The notes under the pieces are model-generated. The model did no database searches. It was not told where the DNA came from and worked only from the letters and a program-made list of their open reading frames with translations. Positions 4,803-6,046 of a stretch of DNA of 6,046 bases are shown here, piece by piece (position 1 is the first letter of the stretch; each line of letters starts with the position of its first letter). The position numbers were made by a program, and so were the translations under genes. Source of the stretch: Clostridiales bacterium UBA2658 (GTDB taxonomy: Bacteria > Bacillota > Clostridia > Oscillospirales > Oscillospiraceae); assembly GCA_002359425.1 (NCBI GenBank), contig DEMY01000051.1, positions 5,250 through 11,295 on the forward strand, given 5' to 3'.

Positions 4803-5868
4803 AATTTTTTTTATATGTATTTTTACGGTATATCAGCCAAACGAAAAACGGTCCGCCGAACATAGCTGTAAAAATGCCTATCGGGAGTTCCTTTGGCGCC
4901 AGTATCGTTCTTGCAAGTATGTCCATCCATAGCAAAAACACCCCTCCGATTAGAAATGAAAGCGGAAAGAGCTTTCTATGATCGGCGCCCACTAACAAAC
5001 GCACGATATGAGGAATAATGAAACCCACAAAGCCAATCATTCCGCCCGCTGCCACGATAAAGCCAGTGATTACAGAAACGACAACGATGGTGACCTTTTT
5101 AATTTGGTTAACGTTGAGTCCCAGACTTGTGGCAGTTTCGTCCCCAAGGGAGAGGAGGTTGTATGCGCGGGCAGTTAGTATTAGATATGCAGTCCCTGCA
5201 AGGGACCCGAAAAATGGAATCGGAAGGTTGCCCCATCTGGCTGCGGCCAGGCTGCCCATTAACCACGACATAATGTTCCGTGATACGTTGGGATTTGGGG
5301 AAATGGACATAAAAAAGTAGCAAAAAGCGTTAAGTACAACGGAGACCGTCATGCCTGCCAAAACCAGACGGCTATTGGAGCCTGCGCTTCCAACAGCGCC
5401 GATAATGTAGACCAATATTAATGCGCCGATGGCCCCTGTCATAGCGAATAATGACACTCCGTATTGTGAATATATGAGGCTTCCGCCAATGAAATAGGCC
5501 AAGGAAACCATAGCAGAAGCGCCGCTGGACACTCCCAAAATATAAGGATCCACCATTATATTTTGTGTGACCGCCTGCATTGCTGCGCCGGCTACTGCTA
5601 ATCCTCCGCCTGCAGCGAGGGCCAGAAGGACTCTCGGAAAACGAAGATCCCAGATTATGCTTATGGTTGTTTGCTGCAATTGGTCGTTGGGTATGTCGAA
5701 GAGCTTTTGTTTGATGATATCCCAAATAACAGATGACGGGACATTGGCGCTCCCAAGAAGCAGACCAGCTATGACACTGACCAATATCAGCAGACAAATA
5801 CCGACAATAAGGAATGCAAAGTATCCCTTTGAATTGTGTTTAAACAAATGAAAGAACTTGGGCTTCAT
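4801..5868 (-). CDS. FecCD/BtuC-type ABC importer permease
   Basis: A polytopic membrane protein of 355 residues from this start. It has the FecCD hallmarks: a first membrane segment near residues 16-40, RFPRVLLALAAGGGLAVAGA followed by AMQAVTQN, then DPYILGVSSGAS, LGLNVNQIKK, the ATPase-contacting stretch GGMIGFVGFIIPHIVRLL (near residues 276-293) and a C-terminal ARTILAPKELPIGIFTAMFG motif with a last membrane segment. About ten helices are expected, and two copies would pair with two copies of the FecE-like ATPase. I prefer ATG 5868 because AGGA lies 7 nt before it; ATG 5874 is only 1 nt from that site and adds two residues. The start lies inside the 3' end of the exporter-type gene (29-nt overlap). 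Substrate-binding protein and any Fur-type operator are outside the window. Confidence 0.95.
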   Translation of the reverse strand: MKPKFFHLFKHNSKGYFAFLIVGICLLILVSVIAGLLLGSANVPSSVIWDIIKQKLFDIPNDQLQQTTISIIWDLRFPRVLLALAAGGGLAVAGAAMQAVTQNIMVDPYILGVSSGASAMVSLAYFIGGSLIYSQYGVSLFAMTGAIGALILVYIIGAVGSAGSNSRLVLAGMTVSVVLNAFCYFFMSISPNPNVSRNIMSWLMGSLAAARWGNLPIPFFGSLAGTAYLILTARAYNLLSLGDETATSLGLNVNQIKKVTIVVVSVITGFIVAAGGMIGFVGFIIPHIVRLLVGADHRKLFPLSFLIGGVFLLWMDILARTILAPKELPIGIFTAMFGGPFFVWLIYRKNTYKKN

Positions 5869-6046
5869 ATTCATTTCCTATGAGCTTTCTGAAGTATTGA
5901 CTGTTTAAGATCAATTCCTCGAACTGTCCTTCGCATTCGACCCTGCCATCTTTCATCACTACAATCCGATCTGCGCTCTTAATCGTAGAAATGCGATGGG
6001 CGATAATCAGCGTTGACTTTCCGGATTTCAGGTTGTTTATAGCAAG
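5840..6046 (-). CDS. Exporter-type ABC transporter, C-terminal end of ATPase domain (partial)
   Basis: The last 68 codons of an ABC ATPase whose 5' part lies beyond the right edge. It shows the region after the D-loop: LKSGKSTLIIAHRISTIKSA with H-loop His (17th visible residue), then DRIVVMKDGRVECEGQFEEL and NSQYFRKLI, ending at TAA 5842-5840. The H-loop AHRxSTIKxADRIVVM and the EGQFEELI tail are typical of fused exporter-type half-transporters, not FecE-type ATPases. It runs directly into the FecCD-type permease by a 29-nt overlap, so they share an mRNA. Exporter-fold transporters next to siderophore importers can act in siderophore release or, as with YbtPQ and IrtAB, in uptake; which applies here cannot be told. 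The Walker motifs are not visible. Confidence 0.9.
   Translation of the reverse strand, partial: LAINNLKSGKSTLIIAHRISTIKSADRIVVMKDGRVECEGQFEELILNSQYFRKLIGNEYEAQVLSFV
5876..5879 (-). promoter_or_regulatory. Ribosome binding site choosing the permease start
   Basis: AGGA is 7 nt before ATG 5868 and 1 nt before ATG 5874, so the second ATG is the better start. The site lies within the end of the preceding ABC gene. Confidence 0.55.

Noticed and set aside
5108..5797. Minus-strand open frames of 71 and 141 codons inside the permease gene
   Set aside because: They are alternate frames of a clear FecCD-type gene, with no family features of their own.

Overview
The window reads as chromosomal DNA of a Gram-positive, Clostridia-like bacterium. 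This rests on strong GGAGG-type ribosome binding sites, tight overlapping operons, a TTG start, moderate GC in the genes with AT-rich spacers, and protein families common in Firmicutes. No rRNA, tRNA, CRISPR array or intact mobile element was seen, and the genus cannot be named from this stretch. Every well-supported gene is on the minus strand, so transcription runs from high to low coordinates.

Right block (3990-6046). This is the end of an operon, in transcription order: the C-terminal tail of an exporter-type ABC ATPase (cut by the window edge), a FecCD/BtuC-type iron-siderophore or cobalamin permease, and its FecE/BtuD-type ATPase. The genes overlap or sit 10 nt apart, so they are probably translationally coupled. 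The permease and ATPase form the inner-membrane part of a metal-chelate importer; its binding protein is not in the window and may lie upstream.

Middle (about 3068-3989). This stretch holds the lacI-type promoter region at its left end, a clear minus-strand intrinsic terminator at 3445-3473, and about 500 bp of AT-rich DNA with coding-looking fragments on both strands. These fragments are broken by stops or frame changes, and I could not name any of them. It looks like gene decay between two operons.

Left block (1-3067). A LacI-family regulator is followed 13 nt later by an exporter half-transporter with a degenerate catalytic site (Asp in place of the Walker B Glu). The start of a second exporter half-transporter overlaps its 3' end by 110 nt. 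The pair matches the architecture of heterodimeric multidrug exporters of the BmrCD (YheI/YheH), LmrCD and TM287/288 type. The regulator probably controls its own operon and may sense the exported compound or a metabolite.

The most interesting points are a LacI-type regulator that lacks a normal hinge-helix segment and is tied to a drug-type exporter, the long out-of-frame gene overlap in that exporter, the exporter-type ABC gene joined to a FecCD importer, and the broken fragments between the operons. I found no clearly new biological system.
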